Notes: generated by a model not told the origin, from the letters alone. Shown: positions 46,959 to 55,806, counted from the first letter of the stretch. The stretch is DNA of 64,000 bases from Thiobius zoothamnicola (GCA_963678215.1 OY782758.1:372001-436000), one strand, 5' to 3'. Numbers and translations: made by a program.

Positions 46959-47831
46959 TTAGGCCTCCAGGTTTTTGCCGATCATGCGCATCAGAAAGAT
47001 GGCGACAATATTGGCCAAAATGACCGCCACAATGCCGCCAGCCGAACCCCCGCCCACATCAAATTGCAGGAGTGATTGCGCATAAATCAGATAAGTAATA
47101 TTAGTCGATGCGTTACCCGGTCCACCATTCGTGGTGACCAGAATCTCTGCGAATATCGAAAGCAGGAAAATAGTTTGAATCAGCACCACCACCGTAATCG
47201 CGCGTGTCAGATGCGGCATAACGATATAAACAAAGCGGGCAATCGGGCTTGCGCCATCCATTTCAGCCGCTTCAAGCTGCTCGCGGTCCAGTGACTGTAA
47301 GGCCGTGAGCAGAATCAAAGTGGCGAATGGCAACCACTGCCAGGCGACGATCATAGTGATGGAGAACAAAGGCGCATGCGCCAGGAAATCAAAAGCCTCT
47401 AACCCGAAAATATTCGCCAGATGCGCAAACAAGCCATTTTCCGGATGCATGAACATATTTTTCCACACCAAAGCAGAAACCGTCGGCATGACGAAAAAAG
47501 GTGCGATCACCAACACGCGAACAATGCCTTGTCCCCAAAACGGCTGATCCAATAAAATCGCCAGACCAACGCCGCCAAGGATCGTTATGATGAGTACGCC
47601 GCTGACTAATAACAGCGTATTGGTTAACGCCTCCCAGAATGCTGGATCCGTCAGGAAGAATTCATAGTTCATCCAGCCGACCCACTCTTCCATGCCGGGC
47701 GACAACAAGTTATAACTCAGGAATGAGAAATACAGCGTCATTGCCAGTGGTACGATCATCCAGCCCAACAACAGGATGACTGAAGGAGAAATCATCAGAC
47801 GTGCGGCGACGCGGGAATGTTGAGTGGCCAT
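46959..47831 (-). CDS. ABC transporter permease (SmoF/MalF type)
   Basis: Starting at ATG 47831, which has a perfect GGGGGAGG ribosome site, the protein is 290 residues with six helices. The EAA loop is EAAEMDGASPIARFVYIVMP. An upstream ATG at 47846 lies within or before the ribosome site and adds only MGEAF, so I reject it. It is the MalF-type partner of the second permease. It follows the binding protein after a stem-loop. Confidence 0.94.
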   Translation of the reverse strand: MATQHSRVAARLMISPSVILLLGWMIVPLAMTLYFSFLSYNLLSPGMEEWVGWMNYEFFLTDPAFWEALTNTLLLVSGVLIITILGGVGLAILLDQPFWGQGIVRVLVIAPFFVMPTVSALVWKNMFMHPENGLFAHLANIFGLEAFDFLAHAPLFSITMIVAWQWLPFATLILLTALQSLDREQLEAAEMDGASPIARFVYIVMPHLTRAITVVVLIQTIFLLSIFAEILVTTNGGPGNASTNITYLIYAQSLLQFDVGGGSAGGIVAVILANIVAIFLMRMIGKNLEA

Positions 47832-47867
47832 GAACGCCTCCCCCAAAATTCAGTTTTTGAATATACG

Positions 47868-47891
47868 TGGAGTGATCAAAAAACCACTCCA
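47868..47891 (-). promoter_or_regulatory. Intercistronic stem-loop between binding-protein and permease genes
   Basis: TGGAGTG (47868-47874) pairs with CACTCCA (47885-47891) across a ten-base loop, right after the binding-protein stop and before the permease ribosome site. Such hairpins at the 3' end of the binding-protein cistron protect mRNA or attenuate transcription, giving more binding protein than permease, as in malE-malF. A short U-run lies inside the loop on the minus transcript, not after the stem, so it is not a classical terminator. Confidence 0.55.
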
Positions 47892-47906
47892 TGGCTAATA
47901 AGGCAT

Positions 47907-49217
47907 TTACTTGATGTAACGCGCCTTACGCATCGCCCGGCGAGTCAAAAACTGGGCCTTTTTAAGCGCTTGGTCGGCAGAGATGTTACCCGCCAGAGCG
48001 GCGGAGAATTGTTGCCCGACAGAGGTCGCAATGCCCTGAAATTCAGGGATAGCGACGAACTGCACGCCCACATAAGGCACCGGATCAACGGTTGGGTTGG
48101 TTGGATCAGCCGCGTTGATGCTTTCCAGAGTCATTTGCGCAAAAGGGACTTTGGCATATTCTGGATTGGCATACAGCGATTTACGGGTACCAGGCGGAAC
48201 ATTGGCCCAACCTTCCTCAGCCGCCACCAATGCCAAATAGGCTTTACCCGTCGCCCAGGCAATGAATTGTTTCGCCGCTTCGATTTTTTGCGAACTGGCT
48301 GGCGCGGCTAAACTCCAAGCCCACAACCAATTGCCGCGCTTACCTAAACCCGCATCTGGTGCCAGGGCGAAACCGACTTGATCATGCACTTTGCTGTCTT
48401 CAGGGTTAATCACAAATGAAGCAGCCACGGTTGCATCAATCCACATACCGCATTTGCCTGACTGAAACAACGCCAGATTTTCATTAAAACCGTTGGATGA
48501 AGCGCCTTTGGGACCAAAATTCTTCATCAGATCCAGGTAGAAAGTCAGCGTTTTCCGCCACGCTTCGCCATTAAACTGTGGTTGCCAATCCTGGTCGAAC
48601 CAACGCGCGCCAAAAGAGTTTGCCATTGCCGTCAACAACGCCATGTTCTCGCCCCAGCCTGCTTTGCCCCGCAAACAGACGCCATAAACACCAGCGTCTT
48701 TATCCGTCATAGCGCGCGCTGCTTTAGCGATGAAATCCCAGCTTGGCGCTTTGGGCATATCCAGACCGGCTTTCGCCATCAGATCTTTGCGGTACATCAC
48801 CATGGAGCTTTCGCCATAGAAAGGCGATGCATAGAGGTGTCCATCCACCGTCAAGCCATCGCGGATCGCTGGCAACAGATCGTCAACATCATAAGCCGCA
48901 GGCAAATCATTCAACGATGCCAACCAACCTTTTTTGCCCCAGATAGGTGCCTCATAGGTGCCGATAGTCATGACATCATATTGACCGCCTTTGGTTGCAA
49001 TATCCGTCGTCACCCGCTGACGTAAAATATTTTCTTCCAAGGTCACCCACTCCAACTCAATTCCCGGATGCTTGGCGGTAAAGTGGTCCGACAACTTTTG
49101 CATACGGATCATATCGCCGTTATTCACGGTGACGATGGTCAATGTTTCCGCCTGCGCGGCGAATACGGCGAGGCCTAACAACACGCCGACAAATATCGAA
49201 TGAATGAACTTGCTCAT
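47907..49217 (-). CDS. Polyol-type ABC transporter substrate-binding protein
   Basis: This 436-residue extracellular solute-binding protein (family 1, SmoE-like) has signal peptide FVGVLLGLAVFAAQA. The mature start ETLTIVTVNNGDMIRMQKLS resembles sorbitol/mannitol-binding proteins. An internal EYAKVPFAQMTLESINAAD-type segment and a basic C-terminus (RRAMRKARYIK) are also seen. It captures the polyol in the periplasm. It follows the SorC regulator by about 230 bp, in which the operon promoter probably lies. Confidence 0.92.
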   Translation of the reverse strand: MSKFIHSIFVGVLLGLAVFAAQAETLTIVTVNNGDMIRMQKLSDHFTAKHPGIELEWVTLEENILRQRVTTDIATKGGQYDVMTIGTYEAPIWGKKGWLASLNDLPAAYDVDDLLPAIRDGLTVDGHLYASPFYGESSMVMYRKDLMAKAGLDMPKAPSWDFIAKAARAMTDKDAGVYGVCLRGKAGWGENMALLTAMANSFGARWFDQDWQPQFNGEAWRKTLTFYLDLMKNFGPKGASSNGFNENLALFQSGKCGMWIDATVAASFVINPEDSKVHDQVGFALAPDAGLGKRGNWLWAWSLAAPASSQKIEAAKQFIAWATGKAYLALVAAEEGWANVPPGTRKSLYANPEYAKVPFAQMTLESINAADPTNPTVDPVPYVGVQFVAIPEFQGIATSVGQQFSAALAGNISADQALKKAQFLTRRAMRKARYIK

Positions 49218-49447
49218 GTTTAACTCCTGATAATCACCTTTGAGGATCCGGCTTGATTTATTTAAAGGATTAATTTTTCTGCCGGTGAGGTTAGATTAAC
49301 GCAATAATGAGCATTTGCCAATAATATGGGCATATCTTCTTTTAAGAGGGATGCGCCATCAAACAGGCGTGACAAACCCCGCCCCAACAATCCGACGCAT
49401 TCAGCCAAACTTTAGTGATATCAATAAGTGATTCAGATACGTCGCTA

Positions 49448-50398
49448 TCAGAGGAGTGCTTCCGCCGTGGCTTCATCGGTGATCAAACCATTAATCCAGC
49501 GCCCGATCAGCGCCCCTTTAATCGCCAAAAGCTTGTTTCTTCCTTTGGCGACGCCAAAAAATGGCTTTGCAGGTGGTTGTTCAATTGGCGCGCTCGTCAC
49601 CCTGTCATTGGCGTATCCAATTATTTTTTTGCCATCTTGATCAAAAGCCCAGCCGATCACTTCGCCAATCGCCCCGGCTTTTTTCAGCGCTTTCAACTCA
49701 TCAGACGTAATAAAACCATCCGTCAGTAATGGTGGCATGTCGTTCAATTCACCGATGCCGACAAAAGAGACATCGGCGGACAATCCCAAACGGATATTTC
49801 GCGCAATAGGGGTTTGCGCGCAAACGACATCCCGTTCATTTTTAGACGCCGCAATAACAGGTGCCGCCAGAGGATGGCGGGGGGCCTGTGTTAAATCCCC
49901 TAAACGGGTAATGGCATCATTAAAATTGGCCGAACCATCTGGTGCCAGACTGCCTACAAGACTCACAATTCTGTGCTGTGGACAATAAACCTTGGACATG
50001 CCATCCACCGCCCCCCGGATTTCCTTACCAGTGCCAACCGCGAAAACGATTGGCTCTTGTTGACGCAAAAACTTCTCCATCAATTCCGCAGCCGCTTGTG
50101 AAATACCAAGGGCGGGATCATCCGAATAAGGATCCGTTGGTGTCACCTCGCAGTGATCAAGACCATATTTTGCTTTTACCGATTCCGCTAAACTCAAGCA
50201 CTTGGCGATCGGATGATCCAGGCGAAATTTGATCAGCCCTTCACGCAAGGCCTGCGCGATCAAACGTTGCGCCGTTTGACGCGATACCCCCATTTTCTTG
50301 GCGATGGCTTCCTGGTTGTTTTGTGCCACGTAATACAACCAGCCAGCCCTGGCTGCATCATCAAGGCGATTGGCATGATTGGACGAAACTCTCGGCAT
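49448..50398 (-). CDS. SorC-family sugar-binding transcriptional regulator
   Basis: This 316-residue regulator has an N-terminal HTH (NQEAIAKKMGVSRQTAQRLI) followed by the SorC/DeoR-type sugar-phosphate sensor domain (VFAVGTGKEIRGAVDGMSK, RIVSLVGSLAPDGS, FVGIGELND). It likely senses a phosphorylated or free ketose and controls the downstream polyol operon. Its gene is transcribed in the same direction upstream of the transporter genes. A palindrome 44-60 bp upstream of its start may be its operator. Confidence 0.92.
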   Translation of the reverse strand: MPRVSSNHANRLDDAARAGWLYYVAQNNQEAIAKKMGVSRQTAQRLIAQALREGLIKFRLDHPIAKCLSLAESVKAKYGLDHCEVTPTDPYSDDPALGISQAAAELMEKFLRQQEPIVFAVGTGKEIRGAVDGMSKVYCPQHRIVSLVGSLAPDGSANFNDAITRLGDLTQAPRHPLAAPVIAASKNERDVVCAQTPIARNIRLGLSADVSFVGIGELNDMPPLLTDGFITSDELKALKKAGAIGEVIGWAFDQDGKKIIGYANDRVTSAPIEQPPAKPFFGVAKGRNKLLAIKGALIGRWINGLITDEATAEALL

Positions 50399-50441
50399 TG
50401 ATAAAAACTCCGGCTTTTTGCGCCAAAAATCTTAGTAGGCA

Positions 50442-50458
50442 TTTGCTCATGAAGCAAA
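50442..50458. promoter_or_regulatory. Candidate operator palindrome upstream of the SorC gene
   Basis: TTTGCT (50442-50447) and AGCAAA (50453-50458) are perfect inverted half-sites with a five-base centre (CATGA). They lie 44-60 bp upstream of the SorC start on the minus strand. SorC-type regulators often bind such palindromes and autoregulate. A lone TTTGC half-site is also present at about 49313 upstream of the binding-protein gene. Binding is inferred. Confidence 0.45.
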
Positions 50459-50460
50459 CA

Positions 50461-50873
50461 GATGCAACACATTGCCACCCGATTCGCCCTATTTAACAGC
50501 GCATAAACGTCGTGCAAAATCTCAAAACTGTAGAATACCGTTGGTTCGCATCACAATATCATCTTCTCAAATCGCTGATACCGCTGTCGGATGGCTCTTT
50601 GGATTTTTCCTCTGCGCTTCGTATGGCGGTAGAAACCGTATCGCCCTAGCGGCTACTGAAGGCAACGAGCCTTTTTGCGCTGACAAATGCACCCAAGAGA
50701 ATGGTTCGGGGGAGGTGTGATTTATTAGAGATGGTATAGGATGCGTTTAGCCAGGCTTCCCAAACGGCATGGAGTTCAGTAGAGTCAGCCGTTAATTTGC
50801 GTTTATAGTGGCTTGGCTGATGCATAGAATGAGTATTCGGCATGGTCAATATTCAACTGGTTAGGGGGTCTGT
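50461..50873. other. Gene-poor intergenic stretch with possible gene remnant
   Basis: About 410 bp between the SorC operator region and mtnA hold no gene I can support. The minus strand from about 50846 to 50646 reads as a short open frame (for example LHAVWEAWLNASYTISNKSH) that looks protein-like but matches nothing I recognise. It could be a decayed transposase or other remnant. The mtnA ribosome site (AGGGGG) lies at the right end. Confidence 0.4.
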
Positions 50874-51959
50874 ATGAAAATCAATGGAACTTATTATCGG
50901 ACCATCTGGTGTGAAGAAAATCAGGGCCATGTCAGCATTATTGACCAGACCCGCCTGCCTTTTGCATTCAAGATCGCCACTTTGACCTGTTTAGAGGATG
51001 CGCGTGATGCAATCCGCGATATGTTGGTACGTGGCGCACCTTTGGTTGGAGCAACGGCGGCCTATGGCATGGCACTGGCAATGCGCGATGACCCGAGCCA
51101 TGAGCATTTGGATCTGGCTGCCGATTTGTTGTTTGCAGCGCGCCCGACGGCGGTTAACCTGGCCTGGGCATTGGAACGGCAGAAATCCGCATTGGTGAAT
51201 GCAGATCCGGCTGAACGAGCAGCTTTGGCTTATCAAGTGGCGGCGGAGATTTGCGATGAAGACGTGGCTTTGTGTGAGTCAATTGGTGAACATGGATTGA
51301 CGCTGATTGAAGCTATGGCCGAACGCAAGCCAGGCGAAACCATTCATATTTTGACGCATTGCAATGCTGGTTGGCTGGCGACGGTGGATTGGGGGACGGC
51401 GTTATCGCCAATTTACAAAGCGTTTGATGCCGGGATTCCGGTGCATGTTTGGGTGGATGAAACACGCCCGCGTAATCAGGGCGCTTATCTGAGCGCTTAT
51501 GAACTGGGCCAACATGGTGTGCCGCATACGGTCATTGTTGATAATGCAGGTGGTCATTTGATGCAACATGGGCTGGTGGATATGTGCCTGGTGGGTACGG
51601 ATCGCACCACGCGCACTGGCGATGTATGCAATAAGATTGGTACTTATCTGAAAGCCTTGGCGGCGCATGATAACCAAGTACCTTTTTATGTGTGCGCCCC
51701 ATCGCCATCCATTGATCTTACGCTGGCTGATGGTTTGCGTGAGATACCGATTGAACAACGCGCGCGTGAAGAGGTCAGCCATATCACCGGACTGGATGCG
51801 CAGGGAAATTTGACTCATGTGGATATTCTGCCGACTCACTCAGGTGTGCGTAATGATGCGTTTGATGTGACGCCAAGCCGATATGTCACGGCTTTGGTGA
51901 CCGAAAAAGGCGTTATTGAAGCGAATGAAGCTGCGATCCAGGCGGCTTTTATGGAGTAA
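50874..51959 (+). CDS. mtnA: S-methyl-5-thioribose-1-phosphate isomerase
   Basis: This 361-residue enzyme isomerises methylthioribose-1-phosphate to methylthioribulose-1-phosphate in the methionine salvage pathway. Landmarks are the start IWCEENQGHVSIIDQTRLP, MLVRGAPLVGATAAYGMALA, the catalytic Cys in LTHCNAGWLATVDWGTALS, and the catalytic Asp in LVGTDRTTRTGDVCNKIGTY. Other mtn genes are absent nearby, so it may serve a partial salvage or a shunt that yields dihydroxyacetone phosphate. It is followed at 4 bp by a receiver-PAS protein, an unusual neighbour. Confidence 0.95.
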   Translation: MKINGTYYRTIWCEENQGHVSIIDQTRLPFAFKIATLTCLEDARDAIRDMLVRGAPLVGATAAYGMALAMRDDPSHEHLDLAADLLFAARPTAVNLAWALERQKSALVNADPAERAALAYQVAAEICDEDVALCESIGEHGLTLIEAMAERKPGETIHILTHCNAGWLATVDWGTALSPIYKAFDAGIPVHVWVDETRPRNQGAYLSAYELGQHGVPHTVIVDNAGGHLMQHGLVDMCLVGTDRTTRTGDVCNKIGTYLKALAAHDNQVPFYVCAPSPSIDLTLADGLREIPIEQRAREEVSHITGLDAQGNLTHVDILPTHSGVRNDAFDVTPSRYVTALVTEKGVIEANEAAIQAAFME

Positions 51960-51963
51960 AAAA

Positions 51964-52815
51964 ATGACCAAACCCTACAGCGCTTTCACGTTACTGGCCG
52001 TTGATGATAATCCGGATAATCTGTTCACGCTGCGTGCGCTGTTGCAACAATATTTCGGGGTGAGGGTTTTAGAAGCGCAAGGCGGCGCTGAGGCGCTTGA
52101 AATCGCGCAACAGGATGCCAATATTGATTTGATCATTCTGGATGTGCAAATGCCGGAGGTTGATGGGTTTGAAACGGCGCGCATGTTCAAATTGCGTAAG
52201 AAAACGCGGGATATTCCGGTGATATTTTTAACCGCCGCGTTTAAAACGGAGGAGTTTCAACGTCGCGGCTACGAAGTCGGGGCGGCAGATTATTTGCTGA
52301 AGCCGATTGATGATCATCAATTGATCAATAAAGTCAGCACTTATTTCCGCCTGATTGAAAAAGAACGCGATCTTAACCGTCTGCTGGAGCGCAAAGTGGC
52401 GGAGCGTACGGCCGAATTGAGTCAGGCCAAACAACATCTGGAACAGATTTTATTGAATATGGGCGAAGCCTTGTTTGTGCTGTCGCCCGATGGTTGTATC
52501 ACGCAAGCGAACCCGGCGGCGCAACACCTGCTGGGCTATACCGAAGCGGATTTGCAAGGCATGTCGATTGGCGATGTGTTTGAAGAAGAGGGCCAGGAAC
52601 AGGCGAATGCCTTTATGGGCACTTGGCTGGAGGCCTTGATCCGAACTGGCGCGTTGCGTGATATTGATGCGACTTTGATTGACAAACAAGGCGAACGGGT
52701 GCCAATTTTATTTTCACGCACGGCGATTACCAACCAACAAGGTAATATCGAAGAAATTTTATGTATTGCGAAAAACATGCGTGGTTATCGCAAAACGGAG
52801 CAGGTCGATGAATGA
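51964..52815 (+). CDS. Response regulator receiver domain fused to a PAS domain
   Basis: This protein of about 283 residues starts at ATG 51964. The receiver domain (residues about 8-130) has VDDNPDN, LIILDVQMPEVDGFETARMF with the phospho-Asp, and LKPIDDHQL with the Lys. A coiled coil (LLERKVAERTAELSQAKQHLEQ) and a PAS domain (LSPDGCITQANPAAQHLLGYTEADLQG) follow. No kinase, GGDEF or other output domain is present, so it is a receiver-coil-PAS module that must pass its signal to another protein. The ArsR gene overlaps its end by 8 bp. Confidence 0.9.
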   Translation: MTKPYSAFTLLAVDDNPDNLFTLRALLQQYFGVRVLEAQGGAEALEIAQQDANIDLIILDVQMPEVDGFETARMFKLRKKTRDIPVIFLTAAFKTEEFQRRGYEVGAADYLLKPIDDHQLINKVSTYFRLIEKERDLNRLLERKVAERTAELSQAKQHLEQILLNMGEALFVLSPDGCITQANPAAQHLLGYTEADLQGMSIGDVFEEEGQEQANAFMGTWLEALIRTGALRDIDATLIDKQGERVPILFSRTAITNQQGNIEEILCIAKNMRGYRKTEQVDE

Positions 52816-53152
52816 TGTAACCAAAACACCGCTACCGGACGATGAAGATCCAACCATGACGGCGAATGCGCTGAAAGCGATGGCGCATCCGTTGCGTTGG
52901 AAAATTTTATGTACTTTGGGCGAGGAGGAATTGTCGGTTGGCGATATTGTGACGCACACCGGCACATCCCAAAGCAATATCTCCCAGCACCTGGAGCAAC
53001 TGCGTAATAAAAATATTCTGACCTCACGGAAAGAGGCGAACCGTATTTATTACCGTATCCGCAATGGCAAATTGTTGGACTTGATTGGCACCATGCGCAC
53101 CGTGTTGTGCCCGGCTAATCTGAATGACCGGTATCCTGGAACGGATTATTGA
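52808..53152 (+). CDS. ArsR-family winged-helix transcriptional regulator
   Basis: This 114-residue protein has the ArsR HTH: LKAMAHPLRWKILCTLGEEE (helix 1-2), VGDIVTHTGTSQSNISQHLE (recognition helix region) and ANRIYYRIRNGKLLDLIGTM (wing). The classical metal-binding Cys motif (ELCVCDL) is absent, so it probably senses something other than arsenic or is constitutive. A short acidic N-terminal extension (TPLPDDEDPTMT) precedes the domain. Its start ATG overlaps the receiver-PAS stop by 8 bp, which implies coupled synthesis. A strong bidirectional terminator follows. Confidence 0.9.
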   Translation: MNDVTKTPLPDDEDPTMTANALKAMAHPLRWKILCTLGEEELSVGDIVTHTGTSQSNISQHLEQLRNKNILTSRKEANRIYYRIRNGKLLDLIGTMRTVLCPANLNDRYPGTDY

Positions 53153-53203
53153 AGAGTGATGGGCAAGATTAGGGTTGGTTTATCGTAAAAAGACTGGCGC
53201 ATA

Positions 53204-53236
53204 AAAAATGGCGATGTATTTTACATCGCCATTTTT
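53204..53236. terminator. Perfect bidirectional terminator
   Basis: AAAAATGGCGATGTA (53204-53218) and its exact complement TACATCGCCATTTTT (53222-53236) flank a 3-base loop. It serves the ArsR operon (plus) and katG (minus), which converge here. The symmetric A and T tracts make it active in both directions. Confidence 0.93.
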
Positions 53237-53259
53237 ATCAGGTTTGAATGGCTGGTTGA

Positions 53260-55446
53260 TCAGCCACGATCCGCATTCATCACCTTGATCCAGGCAGCGA
53301 CAAAATCTTCAATAAATTGCTTCCCACCATCAGCCGAAGCATACACCTCGGCAACCGCCCTTAACTCAGAGTTTGACCCAAATATCAGGTCAACCGGCGT
53401 CGCGGTGTATTTCAGCTCGCCGCTCTTACGGTCACGCCCCTCATACACGCCTTCTGTTTGCGCAGGTGTCCACTTGGTGGACATATCCAGCAAGTTGACA
53501 AAGAAGTCATTGCTTAGCTGTCCTGGCTTGGCGGTGAGGATACCATGTTTAGAACCCCCTGCATTTGCACCCAAAGCACGCATGCCACCAACCAGTGCTG
53601 TCATCTCTGGCACTGTGAGCGCCAGCAAATCAGCCTTTTCTACCAGCATGTTGATTGGAGAACCATACGCCGTATCCTGGTAATAGTTGCGGAATGCATC
53701 GGCGTGCGGTTCGAGTACGGCAAATGATTCAGCATCCGTCATCTCTGCTGTGGCATCGCCGCGTCCCGACTTGAACGGCACTGTGACCGCATGCCCGGCA
53801 TCACCCGCAGCCTTTTCAATCGCAGCCGCACCACCCAGTACGATCAGGTCGGCCATGGAGATATCGCTGCCAGCATCCTTTTTCACTTGCGCCAGTTTAT
53901 CCAGCACCTTGGCCAGCTCTTGCGGATCGTTCGCCGCCCAGTCTTTTTGTGGTGCAAGGCTTACACGGGCACCATTCGCACCACCACGCATGTCGGAATC
54001 ACGATAGCTCGAAGCCGACGCCCAGGCCGCTTTAACCAGTTCTGCCACGCTTAGGCCGGACTGCATAATCGCTGATTTCAACTGGCTTGCTGCCTGCTCA
54101 CTGATCGTTTTACCTGCTGGCACTGGATCCTGCCAAATGAATATCTCATCCGGCACTTCACTGCCAACATAACGTCCGCGTGGGCCAAGGTCACGATGGG
54201 TAAGCTTAAACCAAGCCCGGGCGAACGCCGCATCAAATGCCTTTGGGTCTTTGTGGAACCGCTCAGCAATCTTGCGGAAGCCGGGGTCTTCCTTGAGTGA
54301 GAGGTCGGTGGTCAACATGACTGGCGGATTGCGTTTGTCCTTAACATGTGCATCCGGTACCAGTTTGTGAGCCGCCTCATCGGTAGGTACCCATACGGTG
54401 CCACCACCCGGTGATTTCTGCTGCTTCCACTCGTAGCGGAACAAATTATCCAGGAACAAGGCTGACCAGGCCGTTGGCGTCTGCGTCCATGCCCCTTCCA
54501 AGCCGGAAGTCATGGTGTCTTCCGCATTACCTTTGCCACATTTGTTGGTCCATCCCAGGCCTTGTTCTTCGATAGGTGCTGCAGCAGGTTCGGGACCGAC
54601 GCAATCGGCTTTGACGGCACCATGGTTTTTGCCCAGCGTATGGCCGCCAGCGATCAGCGCCACAATCTCTTCATCATTCATTGCCATCCGGCCGAATGAC
54701 TCGCGGATATTCGCAGCAGCAGCAACCGGATCAAGGTTACCGTTGGGCCCTTCCGGATTGACATAGATTAGCCCCATGTGGACTGCCGCCAGCGGCTTCT
54801 CCAGATTGCCATCTTTGTCATAGCGCTTGTCGTTGCCAAGCATCTCGGCCTCAGCACCCCAATAGACCAGGTCTGACTCCCAGTCATCCGCGCGACCACC
54901 GGCAAAGCCCAGCGTTTTGAAACCCATGGATTCGAGTGCGACATTACCAGCCAGGATCATCAGGTCGGCCCAGGATAGGTTACGGCCGTATTTTTGCTTG
55001 ACCGGCCACAGCAAACGGCGCGCCTTGTCAAGGCTGGCATTGTCCGGCCAGCTATTCAACGGTTCGAAGCGCTGTTGGCCACCATCCGCCCCGCCACGAC
55101 CATCATGCACACGGTAGGTGCCGGCGCTATGCCAGGCCATACGAATCATCAGACCGCCATAATGGCCCCAGTCGGCCGGCCACCAGTCCTGCGATGTTTT
55201 CAATGTTTTTTCAATGTCCGCTTTCAGTGCCTTTAGATTGACGTTGGCGAATGCCCTGGCATAATCAAATTCATCGCCCAGCGGGCTGGAGCGCTTATCG
55301 TGGTCGCGCAATGGGCCGAGATCAACCTGCTGCGGCCACCAGAAACTGTTCGGCTTGGCCTTGCCGCTGAACATGTTTTCCGCCTGTACTGCCGACGCGA
55401 CCGTGATCGCAATGGCGGCGACCAATGGAATTGTTTTATTCAACAT
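53260..55446 (-). CDS. katG: Exported catalase-peroxidase KatG
   Basis: This 728-residue bifunctional enzyme has an N-terminal signal peptide (TIPLVAAIAITVASAVQA), so it is predicted to be periplasmic. The distal heme pocket shows MIRMAWHSAGTYR, the covalent adduct has Tyr in LIYVNPEGPNG and Met in RMAMNDEE, and the proximal His lies in IAGGHTLGKNHGA. It decomposes hydrogen peroxide and can act as a peroxidase. Most KatG are cytoplasmic; an exported form resembles KatP or KatG2 types. The gene is monocistronic and convergent with the ArsR operon. Confidence 0.95.
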   Translation of the reverse strand: MLNKTIPLVAAIAITVASAVQAENMFSGKAKPNSFWWPQQVDLGPLRDHDKRSSPLGDEFDYARAFANVNLKALKADIEKTLKTSQDWWPADWGHYGGLMIRMAWHSAGTYRVHDGRGGADGGQQRFEPLNSWPDNASLDKARRLLWPVKQKYGRNLSWADLMILAGNVALESMGFKTLGFAGGRADDWESDLVYWGAEAEMLGNDKRYDKDGNLEKPLAAVHMGLIYVNPEGPNGNLDPVAAAANIRESFGRMAMNDEEIVALIAGGHTLGKNHGAVKADCVGPEPAAAPIEEQGLGWTNKCGKGNAEDTMTSGLEGAWTQTPTAWSALFLDNLFRYEWKQQKSPGGGTVWVPTDEAAHKLVPDAHVKDKRNPPVMLTTDLSLKEDPGFRKIAERFHKDPKAFDAAFARAWFKLTHRDLGPRGRYVGSEVPDEIFIWQDPVPAGKTISEQAASQLKSAIMQSGLSVAELVKAAWASASSYRDSDMRGGANGARVSLAPQKDWAANDPQELAKVLDKLAQVKKDAGSDISMADLIVLGGAAAIEKAAGDAGHAVTVPFKSGRGDATAEMTDAESFAVLEPHADAFRNYYQDTAYGSPINMLVEKADLLALTVPEMTALVGGMRALGANAGGSKHGILTAKPGQLSNDFFVNLLDMSTKWTPAQTEGVYEGRDRKSGELKYTATPVDLIFGSNSELRAVAEVYASADGGKQFIEDFVAAWIKVMNADRG

Positions 55447-55702
55447 GATTAAACCTCTTGTGAAATTGATATATCAATAGCTTCCTGACCAGAACAGCAG
55501 ATCAAGAGGTGGGAAGAACAGCGAATGTATTGTTGATAAAATCAGTGGGTCAAGTCCAACAAAATTATCGCCAACTTGGCTTTTTCATCCCTCCTGAGTT
55601 CATGGGATAACTGGACTCTGATGAGGTTGCATATCGATAAAAAGTGTTTTTGAGGTAACTACAGATTCCTCTTAGGCCACTGGATAATTAACAAAAGGTA
55701 AA

Positions 55703-55721
55703 CCCCCAGCTCTGCTGGGGG
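55703..55721. repeat. IS200 left-end subterminal hairpin
   Basis: CCCCCAGC (55703-55710), loop TCT, GCTGGGGG (55714-55721): a perfect 8-bp stem recognised by Y1 transposases on single-stranded DNA. In IS200 elements a hairpin at this place also insulates the gene from outside transcription. Confidence 0.8.
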
Positions 55722-55766
55722 ACCCTAAAAGTTTGACAGATCCGGGAGTCATCGAGAGCCTCCTTA

Positions 55767-55791
55767 CTGTGAACCGCTCAAAGTTTCACAG
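55767..55791 (+). promoter_or_regulatory. 5' UTR stem-loop of the IS200 transposase mRNA
   Basis: CTGTGAA (55767-55773) and TTCACAG (55785-55791) form a perfect stem just upstream of the ribosome site region (GAGGAAAC) and ATG 55807. The loop contains CCGCTCAAAG, which is complementary to CTTTGAGCGG at 56272-56281 downstream. Such leader hairpins limit translation of IS200 transposase. The long-range complement may compete with the leader fold. Confidence 0.6.
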
Positions 55792-55806
55792 ACGAGGAAA
55801 CACTCG

